A stretch of 64,000 bases of DNA from Lethocerus indicus (lineage: Eukaryota; Arthropoda; Insecta; Hemiptera; Belostomatidae). Every line of letters begins with the position of its first letter. Position 1 is the stretch's first letter. Location of the stretch: positions 2,914,001 to 2,978,000 of the forward strand of contig JACDQD010000106.1 in NCBI GenBank assembly GCA_019843655.1, in the 5' to 3' direction. The translations under genes and the position numbers were made by a program. Below the pieces are notes generated by a model that was not told the origin of the DNA, made no database searches, and worked only from the letters and a program-made list of their open reading frames with translations. Shown here piece by piece: positions 25,033 through 37,590 of this stretch.

Positions 25033-26495
25033 ACGTACATGTAGTCATACAACTATTTGTGTGTGTGTATGTGGGAAACAGTATTTGCGGAACTTCGCTT
25101 CGGAATTGGCCCCTTAGTTAGGCGGCGGCCCCATAGTTTTCTCCGCCAACAACCTGCAACGCTCGGCAGATAGGTCTGGACCCGAACGGACAAATCCCGA
25201 ATGTGTACGTATCGAAATACTTAGTACACTATATGAGCCGACAATTTATATTACAGTAACAAGAAGGACTGCGTAAGTGCTGTAATTTTGTGGCTATGTA
25301 AATATATCTACTCGCTGAATTGGCTTTACGCTTTTGGATTCTCCCCGTCGACCGTAGATCATACGTAGGAGCCACCCTAATCTAATATACCAGTTTTAGT
25401 ACCAGTCCTGTTTTAGTTGAATATTCAAACCGTAACAGTACAAGTATGGTGTTGAGGAATATATCCCGGGGGTTTTTCGGCCCCCTACCAGCTGCCTCAG
25501 TACGAAATTGGATAGTAGGCACCTCTGTTGTGAAGGTATTTTAATATATATCCGCTGTCTGCTCCTATGAAGAAAAATGTTCTACTAAATACCGTCATCA
25601 TGTTCCATAATATGGATCATGTTAGGGTTCAGGACTGAATAGTCCCCCCCCCCCACCTTGCAAAGCAATAAGGAGAACATTCTTTTGTGGCCTTTTGAAC
25701 GCTATTAATTTTGTAATTGTAATTGTGTGGCCGCTAAGGGAAACTGCCTAGCAGCGCAGAAATAGTTGGCCTACTCCCCCCTTTCCCCATATCGTAGTTT
25801 TAGCTCTTTCTCTCCCTCTCTCTCTCCCCCTCCCTCTTTCCCCCTCCTACCCCTCGCCCTTTAAGCTAAATCAATCGGTATAGTACGATAATTCCAAATC
25901 AGATTTAGATTCTAAATCGCTTAAGTTCAAATGTTTACTGAAATGTAAGCAAGTTGTATTTATATTAAGCTTATCCAATAATATAAATGAAATATGAAAT
26001 TTTGCTGTCAGACGGCACCTGAGTAACCGTCTGTAAATTGCACGAGCGTGACATATACAGAACGATAATAAGAATGGATCGCAGTTTTAGACTTTCTATT
26101 AGTTAATTTAATAGTGGACAGGATTGGATGTATCTATCTTAGTCTGGCATTATCAGTCAAAGAACACAAATATCGTTGAGACATACATTAGGGGTTTAAA
26201 TTTCCGAGCCCGCAACTTAGTCGGCTGGAGTGAATTTCAACAATTGACCGCAATAGGGAAATTAATTATTGACCAAAGTGTGTGTGTGTGTTTGTGTGTG
26301 TGTGTGTATGGCTGGTGTGTATGTGGCGGAAGTCTGGGACTCAGGGCTACCAACATAACCGGGTTTTCATCGGCCAGTATGCAATTTGGCTTACATTAGG
26401 ATCAAGAGAATTTGGTCGTCGGGGGACAACGTTAAATTATGAAACGGCCAATGTCGGGCCCAATTACGCTGTGTCAGTTTGAGCCCCGCTGGCGC

Positions 26496-26530
<35 letters not shown>

Positions 26531-27282
26531 CTCCCTCCCTCTCCCCTCATCCCTTTTCTCCCGAAATTAATTTCGATTATACATATCAAAGATGGAAATC
26601 TGGAACTAAATAAAACGGACTCGGCAGTCACCATTATATTAGCGGACCAGTAGAGAGACCGCCGACCTTGTTAACGTAGGTTAACGTTTCGCGAATACCA
26701 AACCGACCGGACGGGACGGAAACTTCGAGGGGCATAAAATACATTTAAAATACAGTTCGCGGCTCGGAATTTATGCCCCGCCTAATTATAATTTAGTTAT
26801 GCAAATTTAATTTGCTATTTTAAACCTTAACGGTTTAACGATTACTCGTGCAACTACGGCCCCGACGTTTAGCGCAAATCGTCCTTTTAATGCTCTGCGA
26901 ATGTTTAGCTCTGCGGAATTTATTTCTTACCGAAAATGGGTTTTTAATTCTTGGCCTTACCTTTTCCCTAACTTTAAGAATTACAGGAATTTTCGTAATC
27001 AATAACGGAGCACTTGCCAGGCTTTTTTCCAAATCGACCAAAAATACAATGTAAAATTCAACAGATGAATACGGTGATTGATCGAGAGTTCAATGTCCCG
27101 ATTTTGGGATCGGAAAAATACAGTAATGGATTTCTTCAAAAAGTTCGTAAGAATGAATCATCCTGAATAATTGACTCCTAAACTTGTTTAGAGGACTCAA
27201 ATATCCGAGAGTTTATTAAGTGTATGACGTCAGCCAGTGGGGGAATTCCCATTACATATGAAACATTACTGAGTCATTGAGT

Positions 27283-27284
<2 letters not shown>
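25033..27284. other. Non-coding DNA with GT, CT and C runs
   Basis: C11 at 25644-25654, a C/T-rich plus strand at 25800-25860, an interrupted (GT)n at 26279-26308, and (CT)14 at 26499-26526. A TGACGTCA site lies at 27235-27242. The frames near 26124-26482 pass through the GT run and encode cysteine/valine repeats, so they are rejected. No gene is supported. Confidence 0.55.
26499..26526. repeat. (CT)14 microsatellite
   Basis: A CT dinucleotide array followed by an irregular C/T-rich stretch to about 26555. Confidence 0.92.
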
Positions 27285-27339
<55 letters not shown>

Positions 27340-27340
27340 A
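27285..27340. repeat. (AT)n microsatellite
   Basis: An AT dinucleotide array of about 50 bases, ending with one G interruption. TA arrays of this kind recur at 34318, 41713 and 45618. Confidence 0.95.
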
Positions 27341-30300
27341 TTCAGACTTGTTGGCCCTTCTGTGATGTGGATTTAAAAACTTGAACTTAGAACATGATGA
27401 CTTGATATAGAGTCAGTGGCAAACGTGTGTGGTACTCAAGTCCTCGTCTCATGTTTCGGCGTAATTCATCCATAAGTGTCTATTAGGTTGCCATTTGTGT
27501 AACGGTAGTTTAACCTGAAGTAAATTATGCAATTTTTAAATGTCTTGTTTATTAAATTTCACATTTTTTTAATGCCGGCTAATTCCGAGATTAGGTTTGT
27601 TTCTACTTTGTTCTGTTTATTGGGGCCTGTTTTTAGAATGGCCTCATTTCTGGTTTGGGACGTCTCTAATCGATATACTGTTTTTTAACGTATTTAAAAA
27701 CGTCCCGTTTCTGTATGCGCACTGCTCATTTCTGTCAGGGGTTAATAAAATTACGGCACCAATTCTCGATTAGGAGGCGATTTTCAAACTATCGCCACCC
27801 CGCGCCCTTTGTTCTACGCGTTAGGCCATTCGGTGATGGCGGCCTATCGAGGCCACCGTATTAACAGTTGAAACTAGAAATTCGACAAAACGGGTCGTGG
27901 CCGGGAGGGAGGGGGGTTGAGGTTCCCGGGGGCTGTTTGCAGCACAATGTGTAATGGGGGTAGAAAATGACAACTGACAGTTGCGGTGGCCAACAGCGGG
28001 CCTACTAATGCGCCAAATTAGACCGACTTGTTCTAATTTGGAGCCCGACCGACCGAAAGTAGCCCTACTACAAACGGCTATTGTTTGCCCTTCATCCGCC
28101 CAATAAGTGGCCCTATAATTTTGCGTGTTGTCGGGCCACTCATCATCCCAATTTTGCAGTTGGCGCGAATTAAGTTTCCTCCCCCCCTCCCCCTTCCCTC
28201 ACTTCGACAGTGCGATATTAATGAACGGTCAGCAATTGACAGTTTGCGTTGCAATTTAATTCGACCTCCGACCTTGCTCGGGACGCAACTAACGCGTTAC
28301 CAACTAAACTGTTAATGCGTCTCCGGTTAAATGTTAATTTCAATTCCTCCCTCCCACCCCCCACACCGCACGCCCATCAGTTTCATATTTCGTTTGTGCC
28401 GAACAACGATTATTATGAATCAAATAACAACCGTGTTGTGGAGGGCGCTCACAATTTCGAGAAGGCATTTGACGCTAATGAATATAGTGGCACACTACAG
28501 AGCAATCCTTTATAGATTGTTTAATGTGACGAAAATGGCACTGATTTGCCCTGCCGTCAAATAAAGCTACTGAAGACGGAGATCAGCCGAACCCCCTTTT
28601 AGCCAACCGTCGAGTGAAGACAAAAATCGAAAGAGATTTCAAAGGCAGGCAAAGAGATCGGAAGGCATTTCAAACAGTATTCTGCATTGTGGCATTTAGT
28701 GGAGTAGCATAGAATTCGGCAAGTGGTAGATTGAGGCAGTTTCTGATATTCCAAGAAAATCGACAGAATAAAATACATACTGCCGCATTCTTTTAATGAC
28801 CTTAATGATATTACCTGATGTAACATATAAAAACACTAACGATTCTGGCCAGAAACTGAAAAAGGGACAACTTATGACCGAACCGTGGCGTCGAAATAGC
28901 TTATCAAGTCCTCCGCTATTCTCTATTCCTTGTTCTCCACTCAAGGATACCATTCAACTTTCCCCGGTCCATTTGCAACGGCTTCGACAGACACAGAGTG
29001 GCCTTGTCTTAATTACTTCGCCGGCGATCGTATCGATATCTAAATTAAATCGGGGTTATATTTGTTGTGCAACGGCGAAAGAGCCGGGAGCAAAAATTTC
29101 TGAAACGCGCTCCACTCTGGAAGAACCTACCCGCCCCGCCCCCTCTCCCGTACACGGCTAATTACAGCGAAAATTTCATCGAGCAATTAAAATCCAATTT
29201 CTGCTCCACCGAAACAATAGTCTGGTGGTTTGTGGCTGGCGGAGGGCTGCTATCGGGCCGCATCTCGATTTTTATCTTTGGCGTTAAGTCCTCACAAGTG
29301 CGAGCAGTAAATTAAACACCGGTGGGGCCGGTGAATTAGCATTTGGCGCGGTAACCGTTCGCCGAGCCCGCTCCTTAATTTAGAATCGAATTTATTTTAC
29401 TTCCAAAGGACCGCTTGAGCTCTCTTTCGTACCTTTGTGTATGCGTACACAAGAGATCGAATTAATAGACGTTACAGTAGGTCCAAATAATAAGTTTGCT
29501 ACATAGCCTTATCTATCTAAAATGAATTAATACGTCCCGAGAATTATTTCCAACGTTGTTGGAAACCCAGTTTGCATTGCGTATATAAATAAATACGTTT
29601 TCATAGGTATACCAAGTTATTTTCTGGCTTATACAGATTTTCTCTGTTTTGATTTTACACTTAATTATCATAAATCAAGTTTATCAAAATGGATAGTCCC
29701 AACACCTGATTCTGGTCAGACTGTATCCGATGTTTGAAGTGCCAACTTTTGAACCATCCCATTTCCAGTAATCCTGCTTTTAAATGGGGACGAATTGAAA
29801 CGCGGGGAGGATTTTCTGGCCGACACGAATTTCTGAGAAAGGAGAACCAGATCGATTGTAATGCCCCAGTATCTGGGTTAAATTAATATGGGGGCGATTA
29901 GCGACATCCAGGCTGCGGGAACCCCCCCCTCCTCCTCCCAAACCTCCACCCATTCCCCCTTCTGCCAGCCAATAAACGAATCCTCATTACACTTTCTCAG
30001 CATGCCGCATTCTCAATGCGATTGGGCCTTCGTCTTCTGGAAGAATATATTTTTGGAAAAAAAGAAATACGTACGTTTTTTAATAAGAAGTATTAAAAAA
30101 ATTCGAACGCAACATAGGGGTCCTCAAATTTTGTAATGTTATTACATCAATTACCGGAGACATCTAGAAACCTACAACAGATATTAAATCAGCGGAAACA
30201 TTTATTTTTCAGTAGACTGTAGTTATTTGATTTTTAGCCGAATGGCTAAATGTTTGCGTTACAATTTTTTTCTTTTCACCGAGTGGCAACTGCGTAAAAA

Positions 30301-31369
30301 CGACATTAAAATTGCAATTATCCACTTGACGGAGATTAAGGATTTGGAAGCTGATTAACATTATTTGCACGGTGTAAGGATTTTTTTTTGTTCCCCGATT
30401 TGTATTTCTCGCTACGTGGTTGAGTGCAAGACAGAGGGGACAATTTATTAAGGAAAAAATAATCACCGACGCCGACTATTTTACGCCGCAGAGGTTACAA
30501 CAGGTTGCGAAAGGTGTTATCGTCGGAACAGGAAACATTACAACACCGAGTTGTTGGACAAGGCCACCGCTCCAGCGGCCGGCATCGGGACCCGCTTTCC
30601 AGAGGAGCGGGATAGGACAGACGCTCGTGACGGTGGTACGCGTACGGGAGAAAGTGTACCTCAGGACGCTCAGGATATCACATTGTTATGTTAGTCATAC
30701 TCTTAGTAATTGGGCGTGAATGCGGCGAGCCCAGATAGAATCGCACTAACTGCACTTTAATGCAGCCAGTCGAATGAAGTACGAGTTTTAAAAAAGTGCT
30801 GCCTACCACCTTGGGCGTTGACTCCGCATCCTCCGCTTTTTAAGCCCCAAGTCGGTTAGTGTTTTTAGTATAAAACGCGACAGTGATAGGGTACTTTGTC
30901 CGGAAGGGAAGAGAAGTAAGTATCCCCGTCGAAGATTCGCGGGCAGGAACCGACGGCGGAAGATGACCGAGTCCAGATTTGAATATCGCCAGACAGTGTT
31001 GAAAACAAGACTTACATTCGTGCCAACCATGTTTGAACACACTAACAGTGCAGTGATAGCTGAGAGTTGACAGTTTCAACTTGAAAATTACCAGAATTAA
31101 CTTAAACAATTTTCATTTAAATAATTGGGTTTAACTATTTACAACTTTAATCTACTCCGATCGATCTTCCGCCGTTTCGAAACCGGCGCGGAGGTGTATT
31201 TTTTTTCGAAGCAGGCCAGTAAACAAGGATTGGACCTCTAATCTCGGGCCGGCTGGAGCGGAGACAGTTACAAATTGGCGGGGCCGATAGCGGATAAACA
31301 TCTCCGCTAATCGCGTTTTAATGCCGGCGTTAAAAATGCTAATGTCCCCTCGGCCGGGAGAGAGCTCTC
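27341..31369. other. CpG-rich blocks and unique DNA, no supported gene
   Basis: The piece 27760-28330 is CpG-rich with homeodomain cores, and holds one example of the GGGCCTACTAATG motif at 27998-28010. The piece 28790-29400 has a plus-strand frame of 121 codons (28796-29161) with no recognised domain. Around 30986 lies family A copy 2. The stretch 30200-30420 is AT-rich with nothing notable. Confidence 0.5.
30986..31029. repeat. Dispersed repeat family A, copy 2
   Basis: This is the second copy of the 2327-2370 repeat in the same orientation. It carries the same TCGCCAG start and CGTGCCAACCA end. Most of the seven or so differences are transitions, which fits neutral decay of an old repeat. 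The surrounding 30800-31100 stretch has no supported gene. Confidence 0.5.
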
Positions 31370-31393
31370 AACACACACACACACACACACACA
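31370..31393. repeat. (AC)12 microsatellite
   Basis: An AC dinucleotide array between a GAGAGAGCTCTC-like patch and GAGAGG. It is the only clean AC array of this length in the window. Confidence 0.93.
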
Positions 31394-32056
31394 GAGAGGC
31401 AGGTACACTCCATCAGGTGGACCGGGACCCTTCGTCCATTTGTGCGAGGGCCCCCATTTTCCAACCGACAGGCCCAGGATACGATATCTGCAATGACGAA
31501 AACCAGTGTCTACATTATAGACTCCAAATATTTTATTTTTCACTACTTACGATCTTCACTATCGATTCGAAATCGGGACTTTATAATTAATTATTTCATT
31601 TTGTCCAATCGCTGTTGGTCTGAAGCTATATTTTGTGCCTAGCGTATGATGAATTCCTGGGGCTCTAAAACAAGTTTCTTAAATTCCTATTTTCGATATA
31701 TAGGCAGATAGGCAACCTCGTACATCACAGCTGTCGTAGATCATAGTTCTCTTCTGATACGTATATATTGAACAAAGTAATAGTTTTTTCAGAACTAGTT
31801 TATCAGTGAGTAGACATTTGGGAGGTTGATTTTTTAGTTTGGCGTATTTTCCACGGTTCGGATGGCGGAAACGAGACAGAATTCCCGGTTAATTGCTTGG
31901 TTAATGACGGCAGTAAAAAATTTAATATCGCCCGTTTTACGGCGCCCGGGACACGGCGATAAATTCTCGGTACCGTGTACTTCTGAAAGAGGCCTCACTC
32001 TGGACCAGTGTCGGACCGTCCATTTGTAACCTTCGTTATACATGTTCATATGTATA

Positions 32057-32072
32057 TATGTGCATGCACATA
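32057..32072. repeat. 16-bp perfect palindrome
   Basis: TATGTGCATGCACATA reads the same on both strands and includes TGCATGCA. About one 16-bp palindrome is expected by chance in a window this size, so it is unremarkable alone. Confidence 0.6.
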
Positions 32073-32527
32073 AGTTTAGAAAGGTCTGGAAGAAGACTTT
32101 AATCAGTGAATAATAACGCAGATGTAATTTGGAGCACAACTATGGTCTAATCTAAGCAGCGTGCCGTTAGACTCACCTTTCTGCTCATTTATTGTCTTTG
32201 TCCTTTCATACATTATAATACAACAGGGAGAAGTATGGATGGCCCACCGACTTGTCCCCGATATTGGCATAAAAGGTGAATTTCAAAGAACGTATCCTGT
32301 ACCCTACCCGAGTTGGGTTCCTTTTGTCCTTTGTCAGCACTGCCGCTAACTCATATATATATCACATGTCCTATATAAGGTCTGAAAATATTTATTCCAC
32401 GTTATGACGAACAGATAAAAAAAACAGGAAGTTATACTAGACAGGTCTTACTATGACATAATTTCGAGAAACGTGGAATCTACCATGATTCCTTCGATAT
32501 TCAGTCTCCGTTCGATGGTCAGGAGCT

Positions 32528-32579
32528 TTTGCTAAACCGGTTTCGGCTGCTCGCCATCTCCAGTAGCCCTTTCGTCAGT
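32528..32579 (-). mobile_element. Retroelement tail-like fragment, copy 2 of 2
   Basis: This is the second copy of the fragment at 334-380. It is slightly longer and keeps the full AACCGGTTTCGG and GCTCGCCATCTCCAGTAG blocks, so it is probably nearer the ancestral form. A tetramer-like tail (taaataaaataaataca) lies about 30 bases downstream at 32607-32623. The two copies are 32 kb apart and are not part of a tandem or segmental duplication, because the flanks do not match. Dispersed insertion followed by decay is the simplest reading. Confidence 0.45.
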
Positions 32580-33469
32580 AGAGCGCGTGTAACACGGGCC
32601 TGCCTATAAATAAAATAAATACACCGAGGAGCCCTTCAGGTAGGAAAGCGGTTTTATGCCCACTTATCCAGTTTAGGTGCCAAACCGGGACCGAAGTTGC
32701 CAATTACCGCGATATTTTATGTACGTACATTTGTGTAGTTGACATGAACTGGAATAGATCCAGCGACCTAAAATATCCGGTACCTCCCTACTAATTCTCC
32801 AGCAGTTAATATATTGTTTTCCAGGTAATTTTTACTTTTTAAATATCTTATCGGACCAAATTATTGGACTAAATAATACATATGTACCGGCTCACTGGCA
32901 TTGCATGCATTAATATTGCGTGGGTGGGATAAAATATTCCGTGACCTGTATTACCGCCCCCCCCACCCACACATTCGCCTTTCTTACTTCTTATGTTGAA
33001 AGTAGAATACACACAAATCACTTTCACGTTTAAACGTTTACTATTTACTATGCAGTAGCTGGAAAGTGCAGGACAATTCGGACTGGGAAAGAAGACCTGA
33101 AGGTAAAGCGGTTTGTGTTGTGGGCGTGGGGTCAGGTGGTGGTCTCGGAGCCAGAATTCCTCCAGCTGGCTAATTACTCAAAAAACCGGATAATCGTTAT
33201 AAAGTTTCTGTTGGGTTTCGTGTCTTCACGTTTAATTCCCCTTCCTTGCCCATTCCCCTCCCCGCTAATACTTAAATTGTTCTCTCCTTCATCTCCGTTT
33301 TTTTTTCTAAATAGCATTATTTTAATAACATAATTAATATTTTAATTCCATTGTAGGCAAGAGGGAGATAGGTTAACGAGGACGCAACGGTAGGTAGGCG
33401 GTTAAGGCTAGTTGGTTTATCTATTAGGACTTTATATTCTCTTACATGTTAATTGCATTAACTTTCACT

Positions 33470-33485
33470 ACTGAATATATTCAGT
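33470..33485. repeat. 16-bp perfect palindrome
   Basis: ACTGAATATATTCAGT reads the same on both strands. About one such site is expected by chance here. Confidence 0.6.
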
Positions 33486-33896
33486 GATGTTAGTCGCTCC
33501 TTCTACTTAAACAGATAAAATAAATCACTTTTTCTCAGGTTCATTAGAGAGTCCCCATTCAATAATAAAATATCTAGTTTCAGACGCATAACTACAGCGG
33601 AAATTCAGGGCAATTGGCTGGAATCAGGTATGACATAGTAGTATGACATTTTTCAATTTGACAGACCATAAAATTTTCAAAATAATGAAGCCTACGTCCC
33701 GAGTTTATAATTTAAAGCACCCGATATTAGCATTTAAATATGATGAAGGATTCAGGATCGCGGTCTATCCTTGATAAGGCCACCGAATCCTTAAACCCGT
33801 TCTCAATTTGAATTGGAAATATGAAATCGTATTAATTGTGTTGTTTTTTTTGACACGATAAAAATGTCATTCCATGTAATTACGATGGTTAGAATA

Positions 33897-34012
33897 AACT
33901 GTCTTCAACAGACTTGTTGTCGATCCTTGTTGGCGCTGCGAGCGGGTATATGTCCTGACCCTGACGAGTTCTCGGAACTCTATGACAATAAAGTTAATTA
34001 AATTAAATTAAA
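33897..34012 (+). mobile_element. Possible LINE 3' tail with short tandem end
   Basis: The sequence runs through an inverted repeat GAGTTC-TCG-GAACTC (33966-33980), then TATGACAATAAAG with an AATAAA-type signal at 33987-33992. It ends in (TTAAA/AATTA) short repeats to 34010. A '...tatgacaataaa' sequence followed by a short tandem tail is the usual layout of non-LTR retrotransposon 3' ends in invertebrates. No reverse transcriptase remnant precedes it and no target duplication is visible, so this is a weak call. Confidence 0.28.
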
Positions 34013-34033
34013 CAATTGGAGTTTCAATTGTTT
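34010..34033. repeat. Inverted repeat after the possible LINE tail
   Basis: AAACAATTG (34010-34018) and CAATTGTTT (34025-34033) are exact reverse complements with a 6-base spacer. They lie directly after the short tandem AATTA tail. Confidence 0.7.
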
Positions 34034-34314
34034 ACCGAAACATTAATAGCAAAGTTGAAACATAAGGCGTTCATAATCATGGACTTTGTTAAGACATCAC
34101 CTATACCTTGAGGGCCACCGAAAGTATAAAATTAACGATTTCACACTGTTTTTACCACACTGTTACAACGTTGACAGTTTTATCAGTTCTTTTACAAAGA
34201 CCAAACCAGCGAGTGGAGACAGAGGATAGCAAGATTGAGGATATTACGAAACCTCGCGGAACATGAAACAGATAGCTTGAAATAATAGCTCCAATTAATA
34301 CCTGCACTGGGACT

Positions 34315-34317
<3 letters not shown>

Positions 34318-34354
<37 letters not shown>
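34318..34354. repeat. (AT)18 microsatellite
   Basis: An uninterrupted AT dinucleotide array in AT-rich DNA. Confidence 0.95.
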
Positions 34355-34357
<3 letters not shown>

Positions 34358-34722
34358 TAAAACTTTTAAGGGGCGTGTTCGAACAATGAAATCAAACGGA
34401 CCACCCAAAGAAGGGGCCATTATCTGTAGGATTGACTGGGGCTGGAGGGGGGGACGCGTATCGTGCTCGTTAATTTGAAAGATGAGAACGATTAATCGAC
34501 GCCCGTTCGAAGAAGATATTAGACATTAGAAAATTAGATTGGCAATTACCCGTGGCCGATGTCGATCACAAAATCGTCGCCCGATAATCGTTTATTATTC
34601 CATCCGATGTAGGCCCCAGACCTGCGATTGTTTGAAAATTCGAATTTGAATATTCCCGGGCGGATATTTCTAACGGTACAATCGGGCGCGATGCAAAGTA
34701 GAACTGTTATGATTAGTTCGTT

Positions 34723-34752
34723 GGGGGCCTACAATTAGAGGCCCCCTAATTG
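34723..34752. repeat. Nested, mutually exclusive inverted repeats
   Basis: GGGGGCCT (34723-34730) pairs with AGGCCCCC (34739-34746). Overlapping it, CAATTAG (34732-34738) pairs with CTAATTG (34746-34752). The two hairpins share bases, so only one can form at a time. The TAATT core is also a homeodomain-type site. The arrangement is visible directly; any switching role is speculation. Confidence 0.7.
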
Positions 34753-35901
34753 AGAAAAAAAAACCCGAATGTACCGAAGGGAAACCTGCGATGCCGTAGC
34801 GCCATGCTAATCTCGAGCCGGAGGGACGGTTCCGTGAATGGGAAGAGCTTTTGTTTCCGCCGTAATTCTTCGTAGTTTCTTCTGTGTCCGCGGCTTATTT
34901 TAATTTTTTTTTTATTGTATGCTAATGGTTAATCATTAATGGACCGGGTCCGTTCTTTTTGTTATTCCCTTCCCATTCGGTTAACAGTATGAATCGTTAT
35001 TGTGAGTACCGTTCGTCCATTCATGCCTTCTTCATTCACTGGGAGGAGCTCCTTCTTTTCTTTAACAACAGTGGAATTGGATACTTCCACATATTGTTAA
35101 CTGTTGTCTAACCAACTCTCGTGCTCGTTAACTGAGTCCGGTAGGTAATTGGAGAGATAGAAAAATTAGCATGAAATTACCCCGGGTTATAATTACTTTA
35201 AAGACCGTAAAATATTGTTATATACACTAAAATATTTATTTGTATTAATCGATTTCTTCGTCAACATTTTAAGTGTAATACATTTAATATATTACATATT
35301 ATAAATAAAATTATGATAAACACACCACGAATTACTTTAGTATATACTTACATATACTGAAATGAACCACTGTTGAATGACCAACAATTAGCTTAGGATA
35401 AGATTATCCGTGTGCTGCTAAGGCTTGCCCCACCGGAATGTTATTTACGGACAGTCATCGGAAGCTTGAATTTTAGAGATAATCTATCATATATTAACAC
35501 TGAAAAAATACATATCGATAATGTAATCCGCATTTAAATATTTTGTTTTTCTGTCTCTCTCTTTTCTCTCACTGACCTACTGGGCATCCAGCCAGTAACA
35601 GTGCAGTAACCTCGGAAATGGAAATTCGCGAGTTGTTTTGCCCGTAGATTGGAAGGAATTATTTCTTAAGTATGGTAAGGTGCAATAGGAACGCAGAAAT
35701 GGATTTGTCATTGCTAGTCTGAGTTCCTCCTGAATAATACAAGCTGGAGGTGAGTCACAATTCCCGTCCGGTAATGGAATCCCGTCATTAATCCTCGTAT
35801 TTCACGGCTCTGTAAATTTGAATTATTGTCCCCCTCGAGCCCGGACCCAAAAAACGATTCATATCGAATTCTCAAAATAAATATTGAATTGTCTTTTATT
35901 T

Positions 35902-35935
35902 ATTCACTTAGTGATTATCACTATCGTAAGTGAAT
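35902..35935. repeat. Imperfect hairpin with two paired segments
   Basis: Outer arms ATTCACTTA (35902-35910) and TAAGTGAAT (35927-35935) are exact reverse complements. Inner AGTGAT and ATCACT also pair around a single T, leaving a 4-base bulge (ATCG) on one side. The hairpin is 34 bases in all, which is too short for a typical microRNA precursor. Confidence 0.6.
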
Positions 35936-36375
35936 TAATGAGACCCATAAGCCAAGGACCAAAGCGATTGGACAAGCAGAACTGCCAGGGGCAGTAACAA
36001 TTACTTTGATAGTTATGCATACATTTTTATATTGTAGATACATTGATTTTAATAATGTCGAGTTAATCTACAGCGTGATTCTTCTACTTTTTTCTTTTCA
36101 TACGAATGTAATATATAAACCTATATATTTATATTTTGAATTTCATTATTTTGTTCTTTTATAACTTAAAAATATGCCTTGCTTACATGTGTCTATTTCT
36201 TCCATAATTTACTGCATAGTAATTTATTTATCTTAGTATAAGTTCCAAACCAAGTTCTTTTGTAAGATTTACCTGATGAAAACAAAATCGTAACTTCCTT
36301 ATGCCATATCATTCAAATTTTTCCACAAATCTGTTACCGCACAGTTTGCTCAATTTAGCCCTAATGACAAAATCG

Positions 36376-36389
36376 GGATGATATCATCC
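36376..36389. repeat. 14-bp perfect palindrome
   Basis: GGATGATATCATCC reads the same on both strands. About four such sites are expected by chance in the window. Confidence 0.5.
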
Positions 36390-37443
36390 TTTTTTCCCTT
36401 GATTTTTTGTTTGTTTAAACTATTTGTATAAATGATGGATGGCTTTAAAAAAAGTCGGAGCATTAAAAAAAAGCGACGGTCATTATTCGCGGTGTTTCAT
36501 CTTCATTTAGCAAATTATCTTCTGCTTAAAATGATCGGTTGTTCTATCGATTTGTTTCTGTTTTAATTTTACTTTTAAATTTGGCCGCGGACGAATTGCT
36601 TTAACAATTTTTGATATATTTGGTGAATTATACCGTCGCTGGTATTTACGTTTATTGTAATATATATAGAATATGAGTATTCTTTGGTATAACACGTTAC
36701 GAGAATGTTTTTTACATAATTTCTTGTTGATACCGTTTCTAAATCTGATAAAGCGCATTACCTAAATTGCATAATATTTGATAATTTATTTTTGTTCTGT
36801 ATTAGTAATAGGTCGGGAGATTTAGGGGCTGAAATTTAAACAGCAACCCAAATTGGCAGGGGCCATTATGATCCTGGACCATCCCTTTTTGAAACGACTT
36901 TGTCACTTTTTTGAAAACACGGTGTAACACTTAGTTTCCAGCGCGTGCAATGAATAATTAAAACGCAGGGCGGACAGTGACGATTTGTGCGAGGGGTGGG
37001 CGAGAATTCGGGGAAAAAAGCGGAAAAGAGAAGAGATAACCTGGAAAGTCGAAAAAAAGAGATACCCAACATTAAAGCCCGACCCTCCTGTCGCCGCAAA
37101 GTGGGGGCGTTTATTTCAAATTAATAAATAAATTCGGTAGGCTGAGAGAAAATCAGTTGCATTAGCGCGCTCCGGGGTCGGCGGCAACGTTAAAGCAAGT
37201 TGTAGTAGTAGTGGCAGTATTAGTAGTAGCCAGTGTGTCCGGGGTAATTACCAGAAAGGTGGGAGCGAAACGGCGCTATGGGGGAGTGTAGCGAGAGCGA
37301 GAGAGAGGGCCTGAGCGGGCGGTGAAGGAGGGGGTGGGAGGGAGGGTGACTGGGAGAGTTTCACCGAGAGGAGTGAGAAGGAAATGAGAATTAGAGGGAG
37401 GGGAGGGGAGGGAGGGAGCTGAAGAGAGAGAGGAGGGAGGGAG

Positions 37444-37447
<4 letters not shown>

Positions 37448-37482
<35 letters not shown>
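37448..37482. repeat. (GA)17 microsatellite
   Basis: A GA dinucleotide array at the end of a purine-rich stretch (37280-37450) containing (GGGA)-type repeats. About 109 bases after it lies the CATTAACATAATTA block (37591), an arrangement repeated at 55816-55974. Confidence 0.95.
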
Positions 37483-37486
<4 letters not shown>

Positions 37487-37590
37487 CATTACTTGCTCGA
37501 CTTAAAAACCCCCGGAGCCCAGGCAATAATTGATGAGAGGGAGGAGGTCGGGAGGGGGAGTGGGAGGGGGCCCCGTAGGAGGAGCACCCC

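Larger units (their letters stand above)
31394..34317. other. Unique DNA with repeat fragments, no supported gene
   Basis: Contains retroelement-tail copy 2 (32528-32579), two 16-bp palindromes (32057-32072 and 33470-33485) and a possible LINE tail (33897-34012). Open frames do not exceed about 100 codons and match nothing I know. A C-rich run lies at 32957-32974. Confidence 0.5.
34355..37447. other. Unique DNA with inverted repeats; AT-rich second half
   Basis: The piece 34420-34960 is mixed CpG-bearing DNA with TAATTA cores and a nested inverted repeat (34723-34752), and reads like a conserved non-coding block. From 35000 to 36800 the sequence is AT-rich, with hairpins at 35902-35935 and a 14-bp palindrome at 36376-36389. 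From 37250 the plus strand is purine-rich (GAGAGG, GGAGGG). No gene is supported. Confidence 0.5.

Noticed and set aside
35902..35935. Hairpin considered as a microRNA precursor
   Set aside because: Far too short, and no known microRNA seed was recognised; a scan by eye for common conserved animal microRNAs found none in the window.
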